Assembly: GCA_944386015.1 (NCBI GenBank)
Contig: CALWZK010000001.1
Coordinates: 1-64,000 of the forward strand
DNA: 64,000 nucleotides
Reading direction: 5' to 3'
DNA from: an uncultured Faecalibacterium sp.
GTDB taxonomy: Bacteria; Bacillota; Clostridia; Oscillospirales; Ruminococcaceae
Shown here: positions 33,918-43,099 of the stretch, one piece after another
How positions within the stretch are numbered: the first letter of the stretch is position 1
How the letters are laid out: every line of letters begins with the position of its first letter
Made by a program: the position numbers and the translations under genes
The notes under the pieces: generated by a model
The model's database searches: none
What the model saw: only the letters and a program-made list of their open reading frames with translations
Told to the model about the DNA's origin: nothing

Positions 33918-34985
33918 TTATTCGGCCCGGCAGATAAAGCCGCTGCCCACCACAGCGCCGTCCCGGTAGAAGGCGGCGGTCTGGCCGGGGGCAGGGGCCC
34001 GGACCGGCTGGTCAAACACCAGGGTGTTTGACCCGTTGAAATAGGCGGGCTGGGCCTTGGCGGCGCTGCGCACCTTGATCAGGTAGGTGCCGGCGGCCAG
34101 GGGGGCACCATCGGGGGTCACCAGGTCTTCCAGGGTGACGGCGGTGAAATATTCCTGGCCCGACCGTGCCAGCTGGATGTCGCCGTTGTCCAGGATGGAC
34201 CGGATGAACACCGGCTCGCCCAGGGCGATGCCCAGCCCCTTGCGCTGGCCCACCGTGTAGTGGAGGACTCCCTTGTGGGGGCCCAGGTCGGCGCCGTCGG
34301 GGGAGATGAACCGGCCGGCCTTGCCGGTGAGGCCCCGCTCCTCGATGTAGGCGGCGTAGTCCCCGCTGGGGATGAAGCAGATTTCCATGCTGTCGGGGGT
34401 GTCGGCGCAGTCCAGCCCGAAATCCCGGGCCATCTGGCGGACATCGTCCTTTTCAAATTCCCCCAGGGGCAGGATCAGCCGGCTGAGGACGGCCTGGTCC
34501 AGACGACTCAGCATATAGGTCTGATCCCGGGCTGCGCTCTCGGGCAGGTGAATCCGGCTGACACCGTCGCTGTCAGCCTCCACCCGGGCATAGTGGCCGG
34601 TGGCGATATATTGAATCCCCAGCCGGTCGGCCGCCGCCAGCAGGGCGGTGAACTTCACCGCCGGGTTGCAGCGGACGCAGGGGTTGGGGGTGCGGCCGGC
34701 ACAGTAGTCGGCGCAGAAGGGGGTGATGACCTCCCGTTCAAACAGCTCCTGGGCATCCAGGACGATGCACTCGATCCCCAGCTGCTGGGCGGCCCGCTGG
34801 GCGGCTTCCACCGCCGCGGCGTGGACCTCGGAAAAACGGATCACCGCTCCGGTGACCGCGAAGCCCTGCTGCTGCAGGATCCGCACGGTGACGCTGGAAT
34901 CCACGCCCCCGCTCATTCCCACCAGGACCTTGTCCTGCTCCTCATAAGTGTCAAACCCGCTGCCGGGCAAAATGGTATCGTTCAT
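33918..34985 (-). CDS. mnmA: tRNA-specific 2-thiouridylase MnmA
   Basis: Thiolates U34 of tRNA-Glu/Gln/Lys using ATP and a persulfide. 355 residues from the ATG at 34985. ATP pyrophosphatase loop GMSGGVDSS (23-31); the two catalytic cysteines are Cys103 in NPCVRC and Cys203 in MEICFIP, and LPLGEFEKDDVR is present. Just 2 nt after the rnhA stop, so co-transcribed. The longer upstream frame overlaps rnhA and is rejected. Confidence 0.95.
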   Translation of the reverse strand: MNDTILPGSGFDTYEEQDKVLVGMSGGVDSSVTVRILQQQGFAVTGAVIRFSEVHAAAVEAAQRAAQQLGIECIVLDAQELFEREVITPFCADYCAGRTPNPCVRCNPAVKFTALLAAADRLGIQYIATGHYARVEADSDGVSRIHLPESAARDQTYMLSRLDQAVLSRLILPLGEFEKDDVRQMARDFGLDCADTPDSMEICFIPSGDYAAYIEERGLTGKAGRFISPDGADLGPHKGVLHYTVGQRKGLGIALGEPVFIRSILDNGDIQLARSGQEYFTAVTLEDLVTPDGAPLAAGTYLIKVRSAAKAQPAYFNGSNTLVFDQPVRAPAPGQTAAFYRDGAVVGSGFICRAE

Positions 34986-34987
34986 GC

Positions 34988-35449
34988 TCAGTTCTGCCTC
35001 CCGCCATGTGCTTTGCTCTGGGCCACAGCCAGCCGGTCGCAACGCTCGTTTTCAGGGTGCCCTGCGTGGCCCTTGACCCAGACGTAGGTGATGGTGTGTT
35101 TTTCGGCCAGTTCCAGTGCCTTTTCCCACAGATCGGGGTTGAGGGCAGGGGATTTGTCGGCCTTTTTCCAGCCCCGGGCCCGCCAGGATTTGGCCCAGCC
35201 CTTTTCCAGCCCGTTGATGACGTACTGACTGTCCGAGCAGTACCGCACCTCGCAGGGCTCTTTCAGAAGCCCCAGGGCTTCGATGAAGGCGGTGAGCTCC
35301 ATCCGGTTGTTGGTGGTGGAAGCGTCCCCGCCGCTGAGTTCCTTTTCATAGATTTTTTCACCGCTGCGGTACCGCAGCACAGCCCCCCAGCCCCCGGGGC
35401 CGGGGTTGCCGCTGCAGGCGCCGTCGGTGTAGATTTCGACCTTTTTCAT
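34988..35449 (-). CDS. rnhA: Ribonuclease HI
   Basis: Cuts the RNA strand of RNA-DNA hybrids. 153 residues from the ATG at 35449 (GGAG 9 nt upstream). Metal-binding residues: Asp in [16 protein letters not shown], Glu in NNRMEL, Asp in CSDSQYV and Asp in ENERCDRLA, with catalytic His in GHAGH. It heads an rnhA-mnmA operon. Confidence 0.96.
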   Translation of the reverse strand: MKKVEIYTDGACSGNPGPGGWGAVLRYRSGEKIYEKELSGGDASTTNNRMELTAFIEALGLLKEPCEVRYCSDSQYVINGLEKGWAKSWRARGWKKADKSPALNPDLWEKALELAEKHTITYVWVKGHAGHPENERCDRLAVAQSKAHGGRQN

Positions 35450-35489
35450 TCTGTTCTCCTGCAAAAAAGTAAAAGGCTTTCTGCCCTCT

Positions 35490-35519
35490 ATATTAGAGGC
35501 TGGGGCCCTGTTCTGTCAA
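35490..35519 (-). promoter_or_regulatory. Promoter for rnhA-mnmA
   Basis: Minus strand TTGACA (35519-35514), 18-bp spacer, TAATAT (35495-35490). Confidence 0.7.
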
Positions 35520-35670
35520 GTGGCAATCCAGGGGGCGGAAACTGGATTTCACTGGGAACCCCGCGGCCCCGCCCGTGGAATCTGTCGATTCTGCGCCCAA
35601 TCGGGCCCGGCTCGTTTCCGGGAAGCCCTGCCGGGTGGTATAATGGAGGGCGCTGCGGACCAAGCTTGAA

Positions 35671-35699
35671 TTGACAAAAGCAGATGCAGATACTATAAT
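35671..35699 (+). promoter_or_regulatory. Perfect-consensus promoter for rnj
   Basis: TTGACA, 17-bp spacer, TATAAT, an exact SigA consensus. A second extended -10 (TGG-TATAAT, 35636-35644) lies just upstream. A leader of about 236 nt follows before the RNase J ATG. The rest of 35520-35670 shows nothing else recognisable. Confidence 0.88.
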
Positions 35700-35836
35700 T
35701 GTTCCAAATAGACAGCGTGAAAAGGCGTGCAAAAAGGGTGCGCCTGCTGTCCCCGGAAGCCCGCCGCGGTCGCATTGCGCAGATGGACCGTGCAGGCAGC
35801 AAAGGGCTTTTCGGGGGCGCATTTCAGATCACAGAG

Positions 35837-35877
35837 CCGGAGACCGGCTTTTAAAAATATAGTTTACCGGAGACCGG
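35837..35877 (+). repeat. Duplicated CCGGAGACCGG in the rnj leader
   Basis: Identical 11-mers at 35837-35847 and 35867-35877, 30 bp apart. Each can form a CCGG-AGA-CCGG hairpin; the first extends to AGCCGG/CCGGCT followed by TTT. They lie 65-105 nt before the start codon. Confidence 0.55.
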
Positions 35878-35942
35878 GCAGAACGCCGCGGCCTCCCCGT
35901 CGGCATGGGCACAGCCCGGCCGCATTTGTTTTGGAGGTACAA

Positions 35943-37748
35943 ATGGCACAGGCAAAAGAGAATACAGGCAGTCCGTCCCCCAGCGCAAGACGGAACAACC
36001 CCGGCAGCGAGGGGCGGGCCCAGCGGCCCCGCCGCCCCATGTACAACCGGCGCCCCCGGCGTCCCCAGAATGCGGGCAAGGGGGGCAGCAATGTGCCCAT
36101 CCACATTTATCCCCTGGGCGGCCTGGGAGAAGTGGGCAAGAATATGACCGTCTACGAGTGCTGCGGCGACATGATCATTGTGGACTGCGGCCTGGTGTTC
36201 CCCGACAGCGAGATGTACGGCGTGGATATGGTCATCCCTGACTTCACCTTTGTGATTCAGAACAAGGACAAGATCAAGGGCCTGCTGATCACCCACGGCC
36301 ACGAGGACCACATCGGCAGCATTCCCTATCTGCTGCAGAAGGTGGATCTGCCGGTCTACGGCACCAAGCTGACCCTGGGCCTGATCCGCAACAAGCTGGA
36401 AGAGTTCAACCTGGCGGGCCGCACCCACTTTGTGGAGATCACCCCCAAGCAGAAGCTGCATCTGGGGTGCTTCACGGTGGAGCCCATCCATGTGAACCAC
36501 TCCATCCCCGACGCCGTGGGTTTCGCCATTGACAGCCCGGCGGGCGTCATCATCCAGACCGGCGACTTCAAGATCGACTATACCCCGCTGGCCTGCGGCC
36601 CCACCGATCTGACCACCCTGGCCGAATATGGCCGCCGCGGGGTTCTGGCCCTGCTGAGCGATTCCACCAACGCCGAGCGCCCCGGCTTCACCGCCACCGA
36701 GCAGAAGGTGGCCGCCGGCGTCCACAACCTGTTCACCCAGGCGCGGAACAAGCGGATCATCATCGCCACCTTTGCTTCCAACATTTACCGGATTCAGCAG
36801 ATCATCGAGCTGGCGGTGCAGGAAGGCCGGAAGGTGGCGTTCAGCGGCCGGAGCATGGTGAACAACACCGCCATGGCCCAGGAGCTGGGCTATATGCACA
36901 TCCCCGAGGGGACCCTCATCAACATCGAGGACCTGAACCGCTATGCCCCCGAGGAAGTGGTGCTGATCACCACCGGCAGCCAGGGCGAGCCCCTGAGCGC
37001 TTTGTCCCGGATGGCTTCCTGCAGCCACCGCCAGGTGCGGGTGGGCCCGGGAGATTTCATCATCATCTCGGCCAACCCCATCCCGGGCAATGAAAAGAGC
37101 GTCACCAAGATTGTCAACGGCCTGCTGCTGCTGGGGGCCGAGGTCATCTACGAGAGCATGTACGATGTCCACGTTTCGGGCCATGCCTGCCAGGAAGAGC
37201 AGAAACTGATGCTCACCCTGACCAAGCCCAAGTACTTCCTGCCGGTCCACGGCGAGTACAAGCAGCTGAAAAAGCATGCCCTGACGGCGGCCAGCCTGGG
37301 GATTCCCCACAGCAACATCCTGATCGCCGAGAACGGCTCCAACGTCATCCTGACCCAGGACGAGATCAAGCTGGGCGAGCCGGTGACCGCCGGCGCCGTC
37401 ATGGTGGACGGCCTGGGCGTGGGCGATGTGGGCAACGTGGTCCTGCGGGACCGCAAGCACCTGTCCGAGGACGGCCTGGTGATCATTGTGGCCACCGTGG
37501 ACAGCAAGACCGGCAAAGTGCTGGCCGGGCCCGACCTGGTGAGCCGCGGCTTTGTGTATGTGCGTGAAAACGAGAGCCTGATGGACGGCGCCCAGAGCAC
37601 CGTCGAGATGGCCCTGAACCGCTGCGTGGAAGAGCATGTCCGGGATTGGAACAGCGTCAAGACCCGGATGCGGGAAGCGCTCAGCAGCTATATTTACCGG
37701 CGCACCAAGCGCAGCCCCATGATTCTGCCGGTGCTGATGGAAGTCTGA
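35943..37748 (+). CDS. rnj: Ribonuclease J
   Basis: Metallo-beta-lactamase-fold exo/endoribonuclease central to mRNA decay. 601 residues from the ATG at 35943 (GGAGG 5 nt upstream). An unusual basic, Pro/Arg-rich extension fills residues 1-50. Then come the beta-lactamase and beta-CASP domains with zinc motif THGHEDHIG (117-125), GDFKIDY and HVSGHA, and the C-terminal domain. The upstream in-frame extension contains the leader and promoter, so the later start is used. gdpP follows after 59 bp. Confidence 0.95.
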   Translation: MAQAKENTGSPSPSARRNNPGSEGRAQRPRRPMYNRRPRRPQNAGKGGSNVPIHIYPLGGLGEVGKNMTVYECCGDMIIVDCGLVFPDSEMYGVDMVIPDFTFVIQNKDKIKGLLITHGHEDHIGSIPYLLQKVDLPVYGTKLTLGLIRNKLEEFNLAGRTHFVEITPKQKLHLGCFTVEPIHVNHSIPDAVGFAIDSPAGVIIQTGDFKIDYTPLACGPTDLTTLAEYGRRGVLALLSDSTNAERPGFTATEQKVAAGVHNLFTQARNKRIIIATFASNIYRIQQIIELAVQEGRKVAFSGRSMVNNTAMAQELGYMHIPEGTLINIEDLNRYAPEEVVLITTGSQGEPLSALSRMASCSHRQVRVGPGDFIIISANPIPGNEKSVTKIVNGLLLLGAEVIYESMYDVHVSGHACQEEQKLMLTLTKPKYFLPVHGEYKQLKKHALTAASLGIPHSNILIAENGSNVILTQDEIKLGEPVTAGAVMVDGLGVGDVGNVVLRDRKHLSEDGLVIIVATVDSKTGKVLAGPDLVSRGFVYVRENESLMDGAQSTVEMALNRCVEEHVRDWNSVKTRMREALSSYIYRRTKRSPMILPVLMEV

Positions 37749-37807
37749 GCGCCGGTGTTTCGGGTATGGTTTTTCCTCTTTGAGGAAAGGGAAGAGAGGC
37801 ATCTGCC

Positions 37808-39787
37808 ATGAAGCATAAACCAGGATGGACGCTGGAAATGTTTACGGTGGGCTTTGCACTGCTGGCAGCGCTGCTGATGATGCTGCTGCTGTTGGTGCAG
37901 CCGGCTGTCTGGCCGGTGCTGGTGATCATCGTCCTGCTGTGCGCCGTTCTGATTGTGGCGGCCCGCTACCGGGTGCGCCGCTGGGCGGCCCGGTGGGTGA
38001 CCGGCACCAGCTTTGAAAATTCCAAGACCCAGTACAGCCTGGCCTCTCTGTCCCAGCCGGTGGCCCTCCTCAGCGGGGACACGGTGGTGTGGTACAACAT
38101 CCCCTTCCGGGACCGCGTCCTCAGCGGCACCGACCAGCTGGCGGGCCGGGTGAATAAAGTCCTGCCCGGCCTGGAGCTGCCCCAGTGCATTGCCCCGGAG
38201 GGCCAGGTCCTGGCCTGCGCCAGCGGCGTGTGGCGGATTCACGCCTCCACCGTGGAAGGGGAAGGGGAGGAAAAGACCAGCATTCTGGTCCTCAACGACG
38301 AGACCGCCCTGCGCAAGGTGGAGAACGAATACAAGGCCAGCCGCCCCGGCTATATGATTTTCTCGGTGGACGGCTACGACGACGTCTTCAGCGATATGCT
38401 GGACAGCGAGAGCGCCCGGCTGCTGGAGCGGATCAACCGCACCATTGAAGGGATGATTGCCCGGGGCACCGGCTTTTTGCGCCGGGTGGCCAACGGCCGC
38501 TATATTGCGGTGGTGGAAGAGCGGCAGCTGGAGCAGTTTGCCCAGCAGGGCTACGACGTGCTGGATAAAATCCGGGCGCTGGAGCCCAGCATCAACCTGT
38601 CCATCTCCATCGGCATCGGCCGGCGGGCCCCCACCCTGCATGCGGCCCAGGAGATGGCGGTCCAGGCCCTGGATATGGCCCAGGGCCGCGGCGGCGACCA
38701 GGCCGCCGAGATGACCCCCGACGGCTTCACCTTCTACGGTGGTGTCAGCCACGGCGTGGAAAAGCGGAGCAAGGTCCGCAGCCGCATTGTGGCCGAGGCT
38801 CTGGTGGGCCTCATCAAGGCCGCCGACCATGTGGTGATCATGGGCCACCGGATGAGCGATCTGGACGCCATCGGCGCCGCCGAGGGCGTGCTGCGGATCT
38901 GCAAGATCTGCGACGTGCCGGCGGTGATTGCGGTACGCCGGGAGGCCACCCTGGCCACCAGCCTGATCCATGCCATTGAGGATGCCGGCCAGGAGAGCGA
39001 TTTCATCGACCCCCACGGCGCCCTTGCCATCATCAACAAAGAGACCCTGTGCATCGTGGTGGATACATACCAGGTGGGGCAGGTGGAGAGCAAGGAAATT
39101 CTGGAAAAGTGCGGCAAGATTGCGGTCATCGACCATCACCGCAAGGGTGTGGGCTATATTGAAAACGCAGTCCTGGTCTGCCACGAGCCCTATGCATCCT
39201 CCACCAGCGAACTGGTCACCGAGCTGCTCCAGTATGTGGGCAGCCGGGATGACAAGCCCACCCGGGTGGAGGCCGAGGGCCTGCTGTCCGGCATCATGCT
39301 GGACACCCGCAACTTCAGCCTGCACACCGGCGTCCGCACCTTTGAGGCGGCGGCGGCCCTGCGCCGCTACGGCGCCGAGACCGAGCGGGCTTGGGCGCTG
39401 TTTGACGTCAGCCTGCCTGAGTACAACACCAAGGCGGGCCTGGTGGCCAAAGCCCAGATGTACAAGGGCTGCGCTGTGGTTCTCAGCGGGGAGCTGCCTT
39501 CCGAGGCCCAGGTGGCCATTCCCCAGGCGGCCAACGACCTGCTGAGCATCGAAGGGGTCCAGGCCAGCTTTGTGGTGGTCCAGACCGGCAGTTCCGTCAA
39601 GATTTCGGCCCGCAGCATGGGCCAGGTGAATGTCCAGGTGATTATGGAGAGCCTGGGCGGCGGCGGCCACCAGACCATGGCGGCCACCATGATGAAGCAC
39701 ACCACCCTGGATCAGGCCAGGGAGCTGCTTCATACGGCCATCGACAACTATCGGGCCTCCCAGAAGAAAGGGAGCGTCAAGGACTGA
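37808..39787 (+). CDS. gdpP: Cyclic-di-AMP phosphodiesterase GdpP
   Basis: Degrades c-di-AMP, a signal for turgor and wall stress. 659 residues. Two N-terminal membrane helices (about 11-51), a PAS-like region, a degenerate GGDEF domain (about 180-310), then DHH and DHHA1 domains with MGHRMSDLDAIGAA, VIDHHRKG and GGGGHQTMA. Between RNase J and glf on the same strand. In many Firmicutes gdpP is followed directly by rplI and dnaB; here glf is interposed. Confidence 0.94.
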   Translation: MKHKPGWTLEMFTVGFALLAALLMMLLLLVQPAVWPVLVIIVLLCAVLIVAARYRVRRWAARWVTGTSFENSKTQYSLASLSQPVALLSGDTVVWYNIPFRDRVLSGTDQLAGRVNKVLPGLELPQCIAPEGQVLACASGVWRIHASTVEGEGEEKTSILVLNDETALRKVENEYKASRPGYMIFSVDGYDDVFSDMLDSESARLLERINRTIEGMIARGTGFLRRVANGRYIAVVEERQLEQFAQQGYDVLDKIRALEPSINLSISIGIGRRAPTLHAAQEMAVQALDMAQGRGGDQAAEMTPDGFTFYGGVSHGVEKRSKVRSRIVAEALVGLIKAADHVVIMGHRMSDLDAIGAAEGVLRICKICDVPAVIAVRREATLATSLIHAIEDAGQESDFIDPHGALAIINKETLCIVVDTYQVGQVESKEILEKCGKIAVIDHHRKGVGYIENAVLVCHEPYASSTSELVTELLQYVGSRDDKPTRVEAEGLLSGIMLDTRNFSLHTGVRTFEAAAALRRYGAETERAWALFDVSLPEYNTKAGLVAKAQMYKGCAVVLSGELPSEAQVAIPQAANDLLSIEGVQASFVVVQTGSSVKISARSMGQVNVQVIMESLGGGGHQTMAATMMKHTTLDQARELLHTAIDNYRASQKKGSVKD

Positions 39788-39892
39788 CGCTCTGTCATCA
39801 GCGGAACAAGGTGCGGCTGCCGGGCAGGCGCGCCTTTTCTGCACCAGCGGCAGGCCCCGGCCTGCCTGCATTGCCAGAAAAGGAGAAGCGGA

Positions 39893-40996
39893 ATGAAACA
39901 GTATGATTATCTCATCGTGGGCGCCGGCCTGTTCGGTGCAGTCTTTGCCCAGGAAGCCCGCCGGGCCGGCAAGCGCTGCCTGGTGATCGACCGGCGGGAT
40001 CACATTGCCGGCAACATCTACACCGAGCAGGTGGAGGGGATCAACGTCCACCGCTACGGTGCCCATATTTTCCACACCAACTCCAAGGAAGTGTGGGCCT
40101 ATGTGAACCGCTTCGCCGAGTTCAACCGCTACACCAACAGCCCCATCGCCAACTACCACGGCGAGATCTACAACATGCCCTTCAACATGAACACCTTCAA
40201 CCGGATGTGGGGCGTGGTGACCCCTGCCGAGGCTAAGGCGGAGATCGAGCGCCAGCGGGCCGCCGCCGGCATCACCGAGCCCAAAAACCTGGAGGAGCAG
40301 GCCATCAGCCTGGTGGGCACCGACATCTACGAGAAACTGGTGAAGGGCTATACCAGCAAGCAGTGGGGCCGCCCCTGCGACCAGCTGCCCGCCTTCATCA
40401 TCAAGCGGCTGCCGGTGCGGTTCACCTACGACAACAACTACTTCAACGCCCTGTACCAGGGCATCCCCAACGGCGGCTATACCGCCATGGTGGAGCGGAT
40501 GCTGGAGGGCACCGAGGTCCGCCTGGGGGTGGATTACCTTCAGGAGAAGGAAGCCCTGGACGCCCTGGCCGACCGGGTGGTTTACACCGGCACCATCGAC
40601 GCCTACTTCGGCTACCGGCTGGGTGCCCTGGAATACCGCAGCGTCCGGTTTGAGACCGAGGTGCTGGACACCGACAACTATCAGGGCAACGCGGTGGTGA
40701 ACTACACTGACGCCGAGACCCCCTATACCCGGATCATCGAGCACAAGCACTTCGAGTTCGGCACCCAGCCCAAGACGGTGATCAGCCGGGAGTACAGCGC
40801 CGAGTGGAAGGTGGGGGACGAGCCCTACTACCCGGTGAACGACGAAAAGAACGGCGCCCTGTATGCCCGGTACCGCGCCCTGGCCGACGGGGAAAAGAAC
40901 GTGCTGTTCGGCGGCCGTCTGGGCGAGTACAAATACTACGACATGGACAAGGTCATCGAGAGCGCCCTGGCAGCAGTTCAGAAGGAACTGGGCTGA
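39893..40996 (+). CDS. glf: UDP-galactopyranose mutase
   Basis: FAD enzyme converting UDP-galactopyranose to UDP-galactofuranose for surface polysaccharides. 367 residues. N-terminal FAD motif IVGAGLFGAVFAQE and dinucleotide loop, with HRYGAHIFHTNSKEVW and the family's NMPFNMNTFNRMWGV and RYRALADGEKNVLFGGRLGEY. RBS AAAAGGAG. A GC hairpin (GCAGGCCCCGGCCTGC, 39850-39865) lies in the 105-bp gap after gdpP. No other polysaccharide genes are adjacent. Confidence 0.96.
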   Translation: MKQYDYLIVGAGLFGAVFAQEARRAGKRCLVIDRRDHIAGNIYTEQVEGINVHRYGAHIFHTNSKEVWAYVNRFAEFNRYTNSPIANYHGEIYNMPFNMNTFNRMWGVVTPAEAKAEIERQRAAAGITEPKNLEEQAISLVGTDIYEKLVKGYTSKQWGRPCDQLPAFIIKRLPVRFTYDNNYFNALYQGIPNGGYTAMVERMLEGTEVRLGVDYLQEKEALDALADRVVYTGTIDAYFGYRLGALEYRSVRFETEVLDTDNYQGNAVVNYTDAETPYTRIIEHKHFEFGTQPKTVISREYSAEWKVGDEPYYPVNDEKNGALYARYRALADGEKNVLFGGRLGEYKYYDMDKVIESALAAVQKELG

Positions 40997-41046
40997 ACCG
41001 GGGGCCGAGAACTTGAAAAAGTAGTGTGATCGAAGCACCGCCGCCC

Positions 41047-41075
41047 TTGCCGAATGGGCTGGGATGCGGTATACT
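41047..41075 (+). promoter_or_regulatory. Promoter for rplI
   Basis: TTGCCG, 17-bp spacer, TATACT, between glf and rplI. Confidence 0.6.
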
Positions 41076-41089
41076 AAAGGAAGAAAATG

Positions 41090-41116
41090 GGCCCGGTGTG
41101 CAGCCGCTGCCGGGCC
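41090..41116 (+). other. Leader hairpin before rplI
   Basis: 7-bp perfect arms GGCCCGG / CCGGGCC, 13-nt loop, just downstream of the predicted start point and about 18 nt before the ATG. Possible autoregulatory or stabilising structure. Confidence 0.45.
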
Positions 41117-41134
41117 GGAAATGAGGGATCAGCC

Positions 41135-41590
41135 ATGAAGGTTATTTTGAAACAGGACATCAAAGGGATCGGCAAGAAGGATGAGATCCACGAGGTTTCG
41201 GACGGCTACGCCCGCAACTACCTGTTCCCCCGCAAGCTGGCCGCTGTGGCCGACGCCAGCGCTGTGAACATTGCCCGCAGCAAGGAGGCCGCTGCCGACT
41301 TCCACGAGGCAGAGAATGTGGCCGCAGCCCAGGCTCTGGCCGCCAAGATCAACAGCCGCATCGTCACCGTCAAGGCCAAGGGCGGCGCTTCGGGCCGCCT
41401 GTTCGGCAAGGTCACCAGCAAGGAGATTGCTGCAGCCCTGACCGAGGCCACCGGCGAGACGGTGGACAAGAAGAAGATTGAGCTGGAGATCAAGGATATC
41501 CGGGATGCCGGTGTCTTCAACGGCAAGGTCCGGCTGTATCCGGGCGTTGTCGCCAGCTTCAAGGTGAATGTGGAGGTCGAGCAGGCATAA
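41135..41590 (+). CDS. rplI: 50S ribosomal protein bL9
   Basis: 151 residues, the normal length. N-terminal domain [32 protein letters not shown] is diagnostic; the long connecting helix and C-terminal RNA-binding domain follow. The ATG at 41135 is used; the longer frame would include leader. Own promoter, and a terminator at 41607-41637 before dnaB. Confidence 0.97.
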   Translation: MKVILKQDIKGIGKKDEIHEVSDGYARNYLFPRKLAAVADASAVNIARSKEAAADFHEAENVAAAQALAAKINSRIVTVKAKGGASGRLFGKVTSKEIAAALTEATGETVDKKKIELEIKDIRDAGVFNGKVRLYPGVVASFKVNVEVEQA

Positions 41591-41606
41591 ACTGCCGGCT
41601 GCCGCA

Positions 41607-41637
41607 GCGCCCCCTCCAACATAGGGGGCGCTTTTTT
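41607..41637 (+). terminator. Terminator of rplI
   Basis: 9-bp stem GCGCCCCCT / AGGGGGCGC, 7-nt loop, then T6. dnaB starts 52 bp further on, so dnaB depends on readthrough or an unseen promoter. Confidence 0.9.
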
Positions 41638-41688
41638 GGGTGAGAGGCCCGATTTTTGGCCCTATCGTTTGAGAGAGGAGAAAGACGC

Positions 41689-43098
41689 ATGCCGGAAGAA
41701 CGCCGCCGCTCCCACTATGGCAGCGAGCTGAATCTGGAGAGCATGGGCATCCAGCCGCCCTACAGTATGCAGGCCGAGCAGAGCGTGCTGGGTGCTGTCC
41801 TGCTGAAACCGGAGGTTCTCACCGACCTGGTGGAGATTGTCCGTCCCGAGATGTTCTATGCATCCCAGAACGGCAAGATTTATGCCGAGATGATCCGCCT
41901 GTTCACCGGGGATCAGACCATCGACTTTGTCACCCTGCTGGACGCAGTGGTATCGGACAACATCTTTGCCAGCCCCGACGAGGCCAAGGTCTACCTGACC
42001 GGCCTGGCCGAGACGGTGCCCAGCATTTCCAACGTCAAGGCCTACGCCCAGATCGTCCAGGAAAAATATCTGGTCCGTCAGCTGATGGGGGTGGCCACCG
42101 ACATCCTGCAGGACGCCGGCGACGAGCCGGACGCCTCCCTGCTGCTGGAAAACGCCGAGCAGCGGCTGTATGAAATCCGCTCGGGGCGGGATTCCAGCGC
42201 CCTGACCCCCCTGTCCTCCAGCATGGTGGAGACCCTGACCAACCTGCAGAAGATCAGCGGCCCCGACGCCGACAAGTACAAGGGGATCCCCACCGGTTTC
42301 CGGCTGCTGGACACCGTCCTGACCGGCCTGGGCCGGGGCGATTTGATCATTCTGGCGGCCCGCCCCGGCATGGGCAAATCCAGCTTTGCGCTGAACATTG
42401 CCACCCGCGTGGCCATGAAACAGCACATCCCGGTGGCCATCTTCAGCCTGGAAATGACCAAGGAGCAGCTGACCAACCGTATTTTGTCGGCGGAGGCCGG
42501 CATCGACAGCCAGGCTTTCCGCACCGGCGCCCTGACGGCCTCCGACTGGGAATATCTGGCCTTGGCCACCGAAAAGCTCCACGACGCTCCTATTTATATG
42601 GACGACACCTCCTCCATCACCATCACCGAGATGAAGGCCAAGATCCGCCGGATCAACCAGGACCCCAGCCGGCCCAACATCGGCCTGATCGTCATCGACT
42701 ACCTGCAGCTGATGACTTCCGGCCTGCGGACCGAGAACCGGGTCCAGGAGATCAGCACCATCACCCGGAACCTCAAGATCATGGCCAAAGAGATGAACGT
42801 GCCCATCATCGCCCTGAGCCAGCTGTCCCGTGCAGTGGAAAAACAGGGCAACAATTCCAGCCACCGCCCCCAGCTGTCCGACCTGCGCGATTCGGGTTCC
42901 ATCGAGCAGGACGCCGACTGCGTCCTGTTCCTGTACCGGGATTCCTACTATGCCAGCCAGCAGCCGGACGGCGCAGAGGTGGACGCCGACACCGCCGAGT
43001 GCATTGTGGCCAAAAACCGCCACGGCGAGACCAGCGTGGTCCCGCTGGGCTGGGACGGCGCCCACACCCGGTTTATGGATGTGGATTTCCAGCACTGA
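41689..43098 (+). CDS. dnaB: Replicative DNA helicase DnaB
   Basis: Hexameric 5'-3' helicase unwinding DNA at the replication fork. 469 residues. N-terminal collar domain (PYSMQAEQSVLGAVL), RecA-like core with Walker A RPGMGKSS (225-232), Walker B LIVIDYLQLM and arginine-finger region LRDSGSIEQDADCV. No intein. The ATG at 41689 has GAGAGGAG upstream. tilS begins 1 nt after its stop. Confidence 0.97.
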   Translation: MPEERRRSHYGSELNLESMGIQPPYSMQAEQSVLGAVLLKPEVLTDLVEIVRPEMFYASQNGKIYAEMIRLFTGDQTIDFVTLLDAVVSDNIFASPDEAKVYLTGLAETVPSISNVKAYAQIVQEKYLVRQLMGVATDILQDAGDEPDASLLLENAEQRLYEIRSGRDSSALTPLSSSMVETLTNLQKISGPDADKYKGIPTGFRLLDTVLTGLGRGDLIILAARPGMGKSSFALNIATRVAMKQHIPVAIFSLEMTKEQLTNRILSAEAGIDSQAFRTGALTASDWEYLALATEKLHDAPIYMDDTSSITITEMKAKIRRINQDPSRPNIGLIVIDYLQLMTSGLRTENRVQEISTITRNLKIMAKEMNVPIIALSQLSRAVEKQGNNSSHRPQLSDLRDSGSIEQDADCVLFLYRDSYYASQQPDGAEVDADTAECIVAKNRHGETSVVPLGWDGAHTRFMDVDFQH

Positions 43099-43099
43099 T

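Noticed and set aside
37694..41038. Very long minus-strand open frames opposite gdpP-glf (and similar ones opposite 58632-61796, 24458-27385 and 19767-21803)
   Set aside because: They are Gly/His/Gln/Pro-rich or Ala-rich mirror frames of well-identified genes, an expected by-product of GC-rich codon bias, and lack domain motifs and sensible ribosome sites.
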